DNA of 64,000 nt from Alphaproteobacteria bacterium (GCA_026400395.1 JAPLPD010000110.1:1-64000), one strand, 5' to 3'. Positions 7,789 to 18,055 are shown, counted from the first letter of the stretch. A program made the numbers and translations. Notes: generated from the sequence alone by a model not told the origin.

Positions 7789-9360
7789 ATGGCTGGCACG
7801 ATTCCAAACCGCGCGCTCTCACGGCGCAGGTTTCTGACCACGGCGGCGTCCTCGGCTGGCCTCACGCTCGTTGGCGGTATCGCCAAGCCGTATCTCAGCC
7901 GGGCAGCGGATCGTCCGCTCATCACGCACGGCATCCAATCGGGCGACGTCTCGACCGATTCCGGGGTGGTGTGGGCGCGAACCGACCGTCCGGCGCGCAT
8001 GTTGCTTGAGGTCGCGACCAATGATCTGTTTACGGACATTCGCAACGCGGTTGCCATCGATGCGCTACCTGAGAGCGATTTCACGGCGAAGGCGCTGTTG
8101 GAGGATTTGCCCGCCGGCCAGGACATCTTCTATCGGGTCCGGTTCGAGGATTTATCGTCTCCCACGGTCGTGGGCGAAACGAAGATCGGCCATTTTCGCA
8201 CCGCGCCCAATCATCGGCGCTCGGTTTCCTTCGCCTGGTCCGGCGATACGGCGGGGCAGGGCTGGGGCATCGACGAGTCGCGGGGCGGGATGCGCACTTA
8301 TGCGACCATGCTGAACAACCGGCCGGACTTCTTCATCCATTCCGGCGACAACATCTATGCCGATTGCCCGATTCAGGCGGAACTGAAACTTCCGAATGGT
8401 GAGATGTGGCGCAACCTCGTCACCGAAGAGAAGTCCTGCATTGCACAGTCGTTGGCCGACTATCGAGGCAACTACAAATATAACCTGATGGACGCAAACC
8501 TGCGGCAGTTCAACGCCGAAGTCCCGACCTTCGCGCAGTGGGATGACCACGAGGTCGCCAACGACTGGTGGCCGGGGCAGGTTCGTGCCGACTACGACAA
8601 TATCAACGCTTCGCTGCTGGCGGCGCGCGGGCGGCGTGCGTTCTGCGAGTTCATGCCGGTGCGCCAGACGCTCGCCGAGACCGGACGCATCTACCGCAAG
8701 GTGTCCTATGGACCGTTGCTCGATGTGCTCCTGCTCGACATGCGCAGCTATCGCGGGTCGAATACAGATAAATCCGGCACGGCCAGCCATTTCCTCGGGG
8801 CGGCGCAGGTGGATTGGCTCAAGCGTAGCCTGATGAACTCTACCGCGACATGGAAGGTGATCGCCGCCGATCTTCCGATAGGGCTTGTCAGCGAGGATGC
8901 CATCGCACAGGGTGACGGCTCGCCGCTCGGCCGTGAGTTCGAGATGGCGGACCTGTTGTCGTTCATCAAGCACGCGGGAGTTCGCAATACGGTTTGGATC
9001 ACCGCGGACATGCATTATACGGCGGCGCACTATTACGATCCGAACCGAGCGATTTTTCAGGACTTCGAACCATTCTGGGAGTTCGTCTCCGGTCCGCTGC
9101 ACGCCGGCACCTGGGCGCCGGGCGGGCTCGACAACACCTTTGGACCGGCGGCGTTGTTTCAGAAGGGGTGCAGCGCCGAGCAGGGAGAAAATCTGGCGCC
9201 TTGTTTCGGGTTGCAGTTCTTCGGCCATGTTACCATCGATGGCGCGAGCGAGGTGATGACGGTAACTCTGAAGGACGTCGGTGATCGTGATTTGTGGTCG
9301 ACCCGTATCGAGCCCAAGCTAGGCCGTTGGTCCGGCGTTCCCGCGCCGCGCCGCATCTGA
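7789..9360 (+). CDS. phoD: PhoD-like alkaline phosphatase, Tat-exported
   Basis: Tat signal SRRRFLTTAASSAG; HGIQSGDVSTDSGVVWART; FIHSGDNIYAD; AQWDDHEVANDWWPG. Confidence 0.92.
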   Translation: MAGTIPNRALSRRRFLTTAASSAGLTLVGGIAKPYLSRAADRPLITHGIQSGDVSTDSGVVWARTDRPARMLLEVATNDLFTDIRNAVAIDALPESDFTAKALLEDLPAGQDIFYRVRFEDLSSPTVVGETKIGHFRTAPNHRRSVSFAWSGDTAGQGWGIDESRGGMRTYATMLNNRPDFFIHSGDNIYADCPIQAELKLPNGEMWRNLVTEEKSCIAQSLADYRGNYKYNLMDANLRQFNAEVPTFAQWDDHEVANDWWPGQVRADYDNINASLLAARGRRAFCEFMPVRQTLAETGRIYRKVSYGPLLDVLLLDMRSYRGSNTDKSGTASHFLGAAQVDWLKRSLMNSTATWKVIAADLPIGLVSEDAIAQGDGSPLGREFEMADLLSFIKHAGVRNTVWITADMHYTAAHYYDPNRAIFQDFEPFWEFVSGPLHAGTWAPGGLDNTFGPAALFQKGCSAEQGENLAPCFGLQFFGHVTIDGASEVMTVTLKDVGDRDLWSTRIEPKLGRWSGVPAPRRI

Positions 9361-9386
9361 TAGCCGGCGTATTGCGCTATTCAAGA

Positions 9387-9404
9387 CCGCAATATGACTG
9401 TCAC
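9387..9404 (+). promoter_or_regulatory. PHO-box-like site CCGCAAT-ATGA-CTGTCAC
   Basis: One strong and one weak half-site, 46 nt upstream of the ATG at 9450. Confidence 0.4.
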
Positions 9405-9449
9405 ATTGGCTGCCTAGGTTGGCTTCATTCTCCATAAAAGGATCGATCG

Positions 9450-11207
9450 ATGCGCTCGCTTTTTGCCGTCGCCTCCATTTTAACCGCCGTCATTCAAGCC
9501 GAGGCCCAGATCATCTACCCGATCGACCGGGCCGAAATTCTGTCGGGCGCGCGCTTTGATTTCAAAGTCGAATTTCCGCAATTGGCTGCTGCCGACAGGA
9601 TCAAGGTCACCGTGAACGGCGCGGATCACACCACCGCGTTCGGCAAAGCTGCGGCCTTCATCGAGCGCGAGGACGGCAAGGACCAATCGGCACTGCTGCT
9701 TCGTGACGTCACGCTCGCCAAACCCGGTTCTTATAAGGTGAGCGCGACTGATGGTGTGTACACCCGCGAGGTGACCTGGAACGTTTATGAGACCGGCGCC
9801 CGGCAAGCCAGGAACGTGATCCTATTCGTCGGCGACGGTCTGTCGCCCGCACATCGCGTGGCCGCGCGGTTGCTCAGCAAGGGCATCGCGGAAGGCAAGG
9901 CGTTCGGCAAACTCGCCATCGACGACATGCCGCGCACGGCTCTGGTCTCGACCGCCGGCAGCGATTCGATCATAACCGACTCCGCCAATTCGATGAGTGC
10001 CTACACGACCGGCCATAAGTCGGCGGTGAATGCCATGGGCGTCTATGCGGACCGCACCGAAAGTCCGTTCGACGATCCGAAGGTCGAGACCATAACCAGT
10101 CTGGTTAAGCGCCGGCTTGGCATGGCGGTCGGCGTCGTCACCAACACCGAGATCGAGGATGCTACGCCCGCGGCCATGGTTGCGCATACGCGGCGGCGCG
10201 CGGCCTATGACCAGATCGTTGAGCAATTCTACCAAGCGCGGCCAGAGGTCATCATGGGCGGTGGTTCGGCTTATTTCATGCCGCTGGGGGCCCCCGGGGC
10301 GCGCCGCCAGGACAGCATCGACTACGTGGCCAAATTCCGCGACGCCGGCTACCCGCTGGCGACCACCGCTGCGGAGTTGAACGCCATCGCTGGCGCAGGC
10401 GGCGAAGGTAAACTCCTGGGCTTGTTCAGCACCGGCAACATGGACGGCGCCCTCGATCGCAAGTTTCTCAAAGGCGGCAATGTTCTGAAATTCCCCGATC
10501 AGCCTGACCTCACGGATCAGGTGCGTGTCGCGCTGAATCTGCTGTCGCGGCGTCCGGAAGGTTTCGTGCTGATGGTGGAATCCGGTTTGATCGACAAGTA
10601 CACCCATTCGCTCGACATGGAGCGAGCGGTGTACGACACCATTATGCTCGACAACGCGGTCAAACTGGCCCGCGACTGGGCTGCGGCCCGCGGCGACGAC
10701 ACGCTGATTCTTGTGCTGCCCGATCACGGTCATCCGATCAGCCTGATTGGCACCATTGATGACGACATGACGCAAGTGCCGAAGGCGCCGCTCCGCGAAC
10801 GCGTGGGCGTCTACGACAAGGCAGGATTTCCCAACTACCCCGCGCCCGACAGGGACGGTTATCCGCCGCATGTCGATGTCAGCCGGCGGCTGGCGATCTT
10901 CTCGGCGAGTTCGCCCGACTACTATGAAACGTTTCGCCCGAAACTAGACAATCCCAACGATCCGACGGTGACCGGTTCGACGCCGGGCACCTACGAAGCC
11001 AACGAGCGCTATCGCGCCATGCCCGGCGCCATGCTGCGACTCGGCAATTTGCCGAAATACCTCAACGCCAGTGTTCACTCCGGTGAGGATGTGATTCTGA
11101 CCGGTGCTGGACCGGGCAGCGAGCGCGTGCGCGGACAGATCGACAACACCGAGGTATTTCGGATCATCGCCGAGGCATTGGGACTTGGTTATCCATCGCG
11201 CGACTGA
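9450..11207 (+). CDS. PhoA-type alkaline phosphatase (exported)
   Basis: Signal peptide; NVILFVGDGLS, TDSANSMSAYTTGHKS (nucleophile Ser), VLPDHGH motifs. Confidence 0.9.
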   Translation: MRSLFAVASILTAVIQAEAQIIYPIDRAEILSGARFDFKVEFPQLAAADRIKVTVNGADHTTAFGKAAAFIEREDGKDQSALLLRDVTLAKPGSYKVSATDGVYTREVTWNVYETGARQARNVILFVGDGLSPAHRVAARLLSKGIAEGKAFGKLAIDDMPRTALVSTAGSDSIITDSANSMSAYTTGHKSAVNAMGVYADRTESPFDDPKVETITSLVKRRLGMAVGVVTNTEIEDATPAAMVAHTRRRAAYDQIVEQFYQARPEVIMGGGSAYFMPLGAPGARRQDSIDYVAKFRDAGYPLATTAAELNAIAGAGGEGKLLGLFSTGNMDGALDRKFLKGGNVLKFPDQPDLTDQVRVALNLLSRRPEGFVLMVESGLIDKYTHSLDMERAVYDTIMLDNAVKLARDWAAARGDDTLILVLPDHGHPISLIGTIDDDMTQVPKAPLRERVGVYDKAGFPNYPAPDRDGYPPHVDVSRRLAIFSASSPDYYETFRPKLDNPNDPTVTGSTPGTYEANERYRAMPGAMLRLGNLPKYLNASVHSGEDVILTGAGPGSERVRGQIDNTEVFRIIAEALGLGYPSRD

Positions 11208-11276
11208 CGCGCGAAGCGTGGACCGGGTCCACTTTTGATTTGAGAATGTTCCTAAATTTTCCTGTCGCGTTGGTGG

Positions 11277-11294
11277 TTGTCATTCGAGCGTCAT
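11277..11294 (+). promoter_or_regulatory. PHO box TTGTCAT-TCGA-GCGTCAT
   Basis: 11-bp-spaced half-sites matching CTGTCAT in 6/7 and 5/7 positions, upstream of pit. Confidence 0.6.
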
Positions 11295-11397
11295 TGGCGA
11301 TGCGCAGTCTCCCGGTGTCAGCGTACCAGGGGAGATTTTCACGACTGATTTTGCGCTACCCGGCTCGATCGAGCCTGCTGCGAGACGAACTGGGACC

Positions 11398-12959
11398 AAT
11401 CTGGATGGCGGGTTTCACCCGCTTGCCGGGATCGTATTCCTGGGCGTCATCGCCGCCGGTCTGTTGTTCGCGGCTTACAGCATCTACGCCGACGTGGATG
11501 CGACCGGCGCGAAGGTAACGACTTATCTGCCATATATCCTGTTGTTCGTGGCGTTGCTGATTGCGCTTGGCTTCGAATTCGTCAACGGATTCACGACACC
11601 GCGAACGCCGTTGCCACCGTCATTTATACGCGCGCATTGCCTGCGAATTTCGCGGTGGTGTGGTCGGGCTGCTTCAATCTGCTGGGCGTTCTGGCCTCGT
11701 CCGGAGCGGTCGCCTTCGGCATCGTATCGTTGCTTCCCGTTGAACTGATCCTGCAGGTCGGCAGCGGCGCCGGATTTGCGATGGTATTCGCGCTGTTGAT
11801 CGCGGCGATCACCTGGAACCTCGGCACTTGGCTGCTCGGTCTGCCGGCCTCCAGTTCGCACACTTTGATCGGCTCGATCATCGGTGTTGGCATTGCCAAC
11901 GCTTTGCTGCATGGCCGGTCCGGCACCTCAGGTGTGGATTGGACCAAGGCGACCGAAATCGGCTACGCGCTGCTGCTCTCGCCGTTGTTCGGGTTCTGCG
12001 TCGCGGGACTTCTACTGTTGGCTTTGAAACTGGTGGTTCGAAGCCCTGCGCTGTACGCGGAGCCCAAGGGCGACCAGCCGCCGCCGTTGTGGATCCGCAG
12101 TATCCTTGTTCTGACCTGTACGCTGGTGAGCTTCTTCCACGGCTCCAACGACGGTCAGAAGGGCATGGGCCTCATTATGCTGATCCTGATCGGCACGGTG
12201 CCGACCGCCTACGCGCTCAACCGGGCGATGCCGGCAAGCCAGCAGGCGCAGTTCCAGACCAATTCCCAGTCGGCAAGCAAGGTCATCGCCGGGAAAGCGG
12301 CGGGCTATAACGTGCTGGGCAACCCGCGTCCGGCTGTCACCGCCTACGTCGCCGAACGCAAGATCAACGAAGGCACCTATCCGTCACTGTCCGTCCTGGT
12401 GGTTGATATCGCCAACCAGGTCAACCAGTACGGCTCGCTCGCCAAGGTGCCGGCGGAGGCTGTCGGCAACACGCGAAACGACATGTATCTGGCGTCGGAG
12501 GCGATCCGCTTCCTCATGAAGGACAAGGAGAACGATCTGTCCAAGGAGGAAGTCTCGACGCTTAACGCCTACAAGGGCTCGCTCGACAATTCGACCAAGT
12601 TCATCCCAACCTGGGTCAAGATCGTGGTCGCGATCGCCCTCGGCCTCGGCACGATGGTCGGTTGGAAGCGGATCGTCGTCACCGTCGGCGAGAAGATCGG
12701 CAAGACGCACCTGACCTACGCCCAGGGCGCCGCCGCCGAGATTACCGCATCGGCCACCATCGCGGGTGCCGATATCGCCGGTCTGCCGGTGTCCACCACA
12801 CATGTATTGTCGTCGGGTGTTGCGGGGACGATGGCAGCCAACGGCTCGGGCTTGCAACTGGCGACCATCCGCAACATCGCGCTTGCTTGGCTCTTGACGC
12901 TGCCCTGCGCGATCATGCTGTCAGCCTCGCTTTATTGGCTGTTCTCGCTTCTGTTCTAG
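11398..12959 (+). pseudogene. pit: Pit-family inorganic phosphate transporter interrupted by a -1 frameshift near 11592
   Basis: Frame 1 reads NLDGGFHPLAGIVFLGVIAAGLLFAAYSIYADVDATG...LGFEFVNGF. The next residues, HDTANAVATVIYTRALPANF, are only readable in frame 3 from 11592. The rest runs to 12959. Confidence 0.8.
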
Positions 12960-12970
12960 CCGTGGCCCCG

Positions 12971-13003
12971 CTGGCGCGCCCCGTCCTTCGCGGGGCGCGC
13001 CAG
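12971..13003. terminator. 13-bp perfect stem-loop downstream of pit
   Basis: CTGGCGCGCCCCG-tccttcg-CGGGGCGCGCCAG; no clear T tract. Confidence 0.55.
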
Positions 13004-13169
13004 ACCCGGCTGAACGTAATCGGCTAGAGTTCGTTTCGAAGTTTCCTCAGTTGGCGCCGTTCGATACTCGCAAGCGTGCAGAGAGTGTTTCGCGGGCCAC
13101 ATTGCCTGCATCGGGCCCCCCGGCGCGATTTTCGGAAAACTCTGATCCAGTCGGATTTTCTTCCACACA

Positions 13170-14534
13170 TCAGCCCTCACGACGCGGCAGCGCATCAAAA
13201 TCTGCCAAGATGCGATCGCCTGAATGCTGAAGAGTTTGCATTTTCTCCGCTAGACCGTTCGCTAGTAGCTTTCCGCCTTGTTTCATCACGCGGCCGGCGA
13301 TTATCACGGTGTCTACATTGCTCGTGCTAGCCTGCATAACAGCACAAGCCGCCAAGTCATGCATCGGCGTCATATTGAGGGCGTCAGTTCGCAAGAGGAT
13401 GATGTCAGCCTGCTTGCCCGGTGTGATAGAGCCAACTCGATCGTCGAGCCCGGCGATCCTGGCGGCACCGGTCGTCACCCAGGACAAGGCGTCGCGACAG
13501 GTCAGTGCTGAACGTTGGGGCCGGGTCCCCGTCTTGGCGAGTGCCTCGACAATGCCGCGGTGACGTTCGTGCTGCAGCGTCAGCCGCATGCACGTAAACA
13601 GGTCGCTGCCCACCGCTGGTTCGACGTCGGTTCCGATTGAAATGGGTGTCTTTTGCGCATGCAGGACGCCGGTCAGTGGATCGCCATAACCCATCTGCAA
13701 CTCAATCTCGGCGGTGACTGTAAACGTCCCGCCACACTCCACCATCCGGCGCACGGTGTCGGATGCAATGTCGTTGCCGTGCACGACCGTGAGGTGCTCG
13801 TCGACCAGATTATCATCCAGCAACCGCTCAAATCCCTGCGGCACGAGGGGCAATCCACCACCCACATGCATACTGGCCAATAGGTCGAACTCTCGGGCCA
13901 GCGCCAAGTCTGCCCGCGTGACGTCATAGGTAGAATAGGATGGACCGAGAATTGCGAGACCGAATGTAACAAGCCCGTCGCGGCTTCCGAACCGGCCCTT
14001 GCAGAAACGTTCGATCTCGCTCCGCGGCATCGGTACTTCGCTAAAATGCCGCTGGCCAGGACGTGGATCCGGCTTAGGGGAGCCGTGCAGGAACAATGCA
14101 CGGATCCCTGCATCATCTAACCCGCGGATGGCAGCGTCGGTGTGCTCGGGCGTTGGATTATTGTGGCACCAATCGACCAGAGTAGTCGCCCCATTGTTGA
14201 TCTGGTTGAGAGATCCCATCAGGTTAGCGATATAGATATCCTCTGGACGAAACAGAGTAGCGAGGCCGCGGTGCATCGCGTGCATGTATTCGGCAACCGT
14301 CCAATCGGCAGCCAGCCCGCGCAAGCCGGTCTGCCACGTGTGCAAATGGCCATTGATGAAGCCCGGCAACAACAGCATGTTTGCTGCATCAATTACGTCC
14401 GCGTCCTCGGCGGGGATATCGGGCGCCACCGAGGCAATGCGACCGCCCTCAATGAGAACGTCGCCCGTCCGCATATCCCCGATCATAGCGTCCATGCTCA
14501 CAATGGCGGGGCCCTTGATCAGCGTGCGGCGCAT
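13170..14534 (-). CDS. Amidohydrolase family protein (ATZ/TRZ or cytosine-deaminase-like)
   Basis: LLLPGFINGHLHTWQTGLRGL; TFTVTAEIELQMGYGDPLTG; SIGTDVEPAVGSDLF. Confidence 0.8.
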   Translation of the reverse strand: MRRTLIKGPAIVSMDAMIGDMRTGDVLIEGGRIASVAPDIPAEDADVIDAANMLLLPGFINGHLHTWQTGLRGLAADWTVAEYMHAMHRGLATLFRPEDIYIANLMGSLNQINNGATTLVDWCHNNPTPEHTDAAIRGLDDAGIRALFLHGSPKPDPRPGQRHFSEVPMPRSEIERFCKGRFGSRDGLVTFGLAILGPSYSTYDVTRADLALAREFDLLASMHVGGGLPLVPQGFERLLDDNLVDEHLTVVHGNDIASDTVRRMVECGGTFTVTAEIELQMGYGDPLTGVLHAQKTPISIGTDVEPAVGSDLFTCMRLTLQHERHRGIVEALAKTGTRPQRSALTCRDALSWVTTGAARIAGLDDRVGSITPGKQADIILLRTDALNMTPMHDLAACAVMQASTSNVDTVIIAGRVMKQGGKLLANGLAEKMQTLQHSGDRILADFDALPRREG

Positions 14535-14685
14535 GTTTGCTCCATTGTTGCAGCGCAGCTAAACGCGATTCCAAACAGCCAACCATCTGCACCATCGTGA
14601 CGAGCAAGTCGTCAGGTCTGATCCCGCTGGCATGCGGCCGAGGAGTTGGCTAACATTCTCATACAATATAGCGAGGAATGACCCA

Positions 14686-15954
14686 ATGAATCGGTTTGAA
14701 TTCGATCGCCGCACCCTGGTCAAGGGCGCTGTAGCGACTGGAACAGCGGCACTGCTGTCGCCACCCGCATTCGCCCAGCAGAACCCGATCAAAATCGGGT
14801 TCGGAATGTCCCTCACCGGCGGGCTTGCCGGCGGCGGCCGGCAGTCGTTACTCGGTTTTGAAATCTGGCGCGACGAGATCAACGCCAAGGGCGGGTTGCT
14901 GGGGCGCCCCGTGCAGCTTGTGTATTTCGATGATCAGAGCAGTCCAGCCAACGTGCCGGGCCTCTACGCCAAGCTGATCGACGTGGATAAGGTCGATCTT
15001 GTGGTATCGCCCTACGCGACCAATCAGATCACGCCCGCGATGCCGATCGTGATGCAGAAAAACATGGTCTATATGGGCCTGTTCGGCACTGACGTGAACG
15101 CAAACTTTCAATATGACCGTTATTTTGCGACCATCCCCAACGGTCCGGACGGAAAGCGCGCTCCGACGCTGGGGTTCCTCGAAGTCGCGGCCGGCATGAA
15201 CCCCAAACCGCAGACCATCGCGTTGATTGCGGCCGATGCTGAATACGCCCAGACGGTGATTGCTGGAGCGCGCGAAACTGTCGCGCGGCTCGGCTTCCGC
15301 ACGGTGTATGACCGGAGCTATCCGCCGACCACCGCGGACTACTCTCCGATCGTGCGGGCGGTTGCTGCGGCAAACCCGGACATCATCTGCATCGCGTCGT
15401 ATCCGCCCGACTCGGTCGGCCTAATCCGCGCGGCGAGCGAGATAGGCATCAAGCCGCGCATTTTTGGCGGCGCCATGATTGGTCTCGGCTTCACCCCGAT
15501 TAAGGCCCAGCTCGGGCCTTTGCTGAACGGCATCGTCAATTACGATACCTATGTGCCCGAGCCGACCATGAAGTTTCCCGGCGTGGACGAATTCCTGAAA
15601 ACCTATCAGGAGAAGGCGCCTGCTGCCGGTGTCGACCTGCACGGATTCTTCCTGCCGCCTTTTGCGTATTCGCAAATGCAGGTGCTAGCGCAGGCTGTGA
15701 CCGCTGCTGGCAGCATCGACCACGCCAAGATTGCAGCCGAACTGCGCAAGGGTACCTTCAACACCATCGTCGGGGAGATCAAATTTGGTCCGAATGGTGA
15801 GTGGCAAAAGAACCGAACGTTGACCATCCAGTTCCAGGGTATTCAGCCCGGTGATGTCAATCAGTTCAAGCAGGCGGGCAAGCAGGTCATCCTCCACCCG
15901 AATGAGTCGAAGTCTGGGAATCTGGTCGAGCCATATACGAAGGCGCGCGGCTAG
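14686..15954 (+). CDS. ABC transporter substrate-binding protein (branched-chain amino-acid/amide type), Tat-like signal
   Basis: FDRRTLVKGAVATGTAALL signal; IKIGFGMSLTGGLAGGGRQSLLGFEIWRDEINAKGGLLGRPVQLV. Confidence 0.88.
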   Translation: MNRFEFDRRTLVKGAVATGTAALLSPPAFAQQNPIKIGFGMSLTGGLAGGGRQSLLGFEIWRDEINAKGGLLGRPVQLVYFDDQSSPANVPGLYAKLIDVDKVDLVVSPYATNQITPAMPIVMQKNMVYMGLFGTDVNANFQYDRYFATIPNGPDGKRAPTLGFLEVAAGMNPKPQTIALIAADAEYAQTVIAGARETVARLGFRTVYDRSYPPTTADYSPIVRAVAAANPDIICIASYPPDSVGLIRAASEIGIKPRIFGGAMIGLGFTPIKAQLGPLLNGIVNYDTYVPEPTMKFPGVDEFLKTYQEKAPAAGVDLHGFFLPPFAYSQMQVLAQAVTAAGSIDHAKIAAELRKGTFNTIVGEIKFGPNGEWQKNRTLTIQFQGIQPGDVNQFKQAGKQVILHPNESKSGNLVEPYTKARG

Positions 15955-16115
15955 GTGCTGGTGTGAACCGGCACCGAACTTTGACCTCTGTGGTCCTTGA
16001 ACAACCAATGCTTGCTGCGGCAATCGGGGGTCGAATCCCAGGCTGATTTCCATGCTATCTGATTGAAAGGAACTTGATTCAAGGCCGAAAGTCGAAACCC
16101 AAACATTGACCGAGG

Positions 16116-16211
16116 CTAATTGATCGGTGCGATGCTAGCCTCCTTGATCAAGCGGCTGTGGGCCTCGCGGTCGGTCTTCAAGAATGCAGCGAACTCAATG
16201 GGTTCGATGCC
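16116..16211 (-). pseudogene. C-terminal fragment of a TctC/Bug-type solute-binding protein
   Basis: Minus-strand GIEPIEFAAFLKTDREAHSRLIKEASIAPIN*; no upstream gene body. Confidence 0.55.
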
Positions 16212-16287
16212 GGAGGAGTTTCCGCAGCTTGTCGCACGCCAACTTAAGGTGTGGAGTGACGTCGTTCGCCGCTTCGGCGTGAATTGA
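16198..16287 (+). pseudogene. C-terminal fragment of a second TctC/Bug-type solute-binding protein
   Basis: Plus-strand MGSMPEEFPQLVARQLKVWSDVVRRFGVN*; no upstream gene body. Confidence 0.5.
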
Positions 16288-16293
16288 ACTCGT

Positions 16294-17994
16294 TTACCGC
16301 ACCTTGGCCGGCATGATCATGTTGATGATCGCGCTCTTGCCCGAAGCAATGAATCCCAGCGCTTCGGCCAGCGCTGCTTTGAGCTCCGCAGGTGTTTCAA
16401 CGCGGCGCGAATAGCCATCCACCATCGCGGCAGCCTGTTCGTACTTCACGCCTTTGAGTTCGACGCCATAATAGTCATTCGCCGCGATGGACGTGCCCGA
16501 TGGGTAGAATTTGTCATGATAGTATTGCATGGCGGCATACTTGGCGTTGTTGAACACCAGTATGAGCAACGGCATCTTGTGTTCGTCCGCAAACGAAAGC
16601 GCGGGCGCTACAGGATTGTACAAGAAGGTTCCGTCTCCCATGGTGACGACAACCGTTCGGTTGGGCAACGCGAGCTTGATGCCCAGCGCATAGCCCATTC
16701 CCTGGCCGAGCCCGCTTGGCGCACGGAAGAAGTCGAACGGGCCATTACATAAGGTGTGCTCGCGGACGAGCCGCGCATGCACGATGGTCTCGTCGATGAT
16801 GATCGCATTAGGTGCGGCATTACGCAGCAGGCGAGCAACCAGCGGGACGGTGATTGACGTCTCGGTCTCTGCCTTTTGTTCGGCGGCATCCAACCGTTGC
16901 TGGAGTCGGTCATGCTGCTCCTTCCAGCGGCTTCGGCGCGCGGCAATCGCCGCGGAATCTAATTTCTGATTGCGTAGCGCTTCAGTCAGCAGGCGCAGCG
17001 TTAGCGCGAGGTCGCCTTCGAGGGAGTGCTCGGCTCCGGTCACCTGATAAACCAGTGTGTCCTTGCGAGGGCGGCTTCCGACTGCAACGATTGTTGCATT
17101 CTTCGGGATGTTGCTGGGCGGATACCAAGGCGCCTCTTTCTCGATCAAGAGTGCGAGGTCCATCTTCCCTAAATAGAGACTTGCATCGAGTCCGAGATAA
17201 AGATCGTGCGACTTGGGAAAATTCGAAACACATGCGCCCGGCGCGTCGAGCACAGGGATTGCGAGAAGCTCGGCCAGCGCCACGAGCGCGTCAAACGCCT
17301 CTTGGTCTGAGCCAGCATTTTCCACCAGGATGAAGGGGCATCGCGCCTCGGCAAGCAGAACAGCGACGCGCTCAATGTCCGCAGAGGCTGGCTGCGGTGC
17401 TGGTGGCGGCGGAGCCGCGCGCATCGTCTCCGGTCTCGACCACTCCTCGTTCATTGCTTCCATGGATACGCAGAGATATGTCGGCCCCTGTGGCGCGCCT
17501 TGGGCGAGTTGGCCTGCGTGTACGACGCTGTGGTAGAGCGTATCGACAGAGCCGGTCTGGAGTGCGATTTTGACGACAGGCTCGACAAGACGCTGCGGGC
17601 CGCCGACCATATTCAGGTTGCGATACCATTGCGGACCGGGGTCGAATTTTCCTTCGCCGTAGCCGATCGATTCTCCCGACATCACCAGCATCGGCGTTTC
17701 CATGGCCCGTGCGCCGTATATGGCCATGCAGCCTTGCATCAGACCTGCGCCGGCATGCAGAAGCACAGCTTGCATGCGGCCGGTCACCTGCGTGTATCCA
17801 GTTGCTATGGACACGGCGATCGTCTCATGCGCGCAGTCCAGATAGGTGGGGCCCGCATTGCCGCCCTTCTTTTGGCGCGCCAGAGCTTCCCAAAGAGATG
17901 GCCATTCCGAGCCCGGAGAAGAAATCACGTATTCGATTTTCAAGCTTCGTAACGCTTCGAGGATCGCCTCGCCGCCGTCCTGAACATTTTTCAA
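16294..17994 (-). CDS. Thiamine-pyrophosphate-dependent enzyme (acetolactate-synthase-like)
   Basis: AHETIAVSIATGYTQVTGRMQAVLLHAGAGLMQG; TMGDGTFLYNPVAPALSFADEHKMPLLILVFNN TPP motif. Confidence 0.85.
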   Translation of the reverse strand: MKNVQDGGEAILEALRSLKIEYVISSPGSEWPSLWEALARQKKGGNAGPTYLDCAHETIAVSIATGYTQVTGRMQAVLLHAGAGLMQGCMAIYGARAMETPMLVMSGESIGYGEGKFDPGPQWYRNLNMVGGPQRLVEPVVKIALQTGSVDTLYHSVVHAGQLAQGAPQGPTYLCVSMEAMNEEWSRPETMRAAPPPPAPQPASADIERVAVLLAEARCPFILVENAGSDQEAFDALVALAELLAIPVLDAPGACVSNFPKSHDLYLGLDASLYLGKMDLALLIEKEAPWYPPSNIPKNATIVAVGSRPRKDTLVYQVTGAEHSLEGDLALTLRLLTEALRNQKLDSAAIAARRSRWKEQHDRLQQRLDAAEQKAETETSITVPLVARLLRNAAPNAIIIDETIVHARLVREHTLCNGPFDFFRAPSGLGQGMGYALGIKLALPNRTVVVTMGDGTFLYNPVAPALSFADEHKMPLLILVFNNAKYAAMQYYHDKFYPSGTSIAANDYYGVELKGVKYEQAAAMVDGYSRRVETPAELKAALAEALGFIASGKSAIINMIMPAKVR

Positions 17995-18055
17995 AGTCGA
18001 AGTCCCAGGTTAACGATGAGCGTCGCGAAGAGGCCCTGACGGCATTAATGATAAC

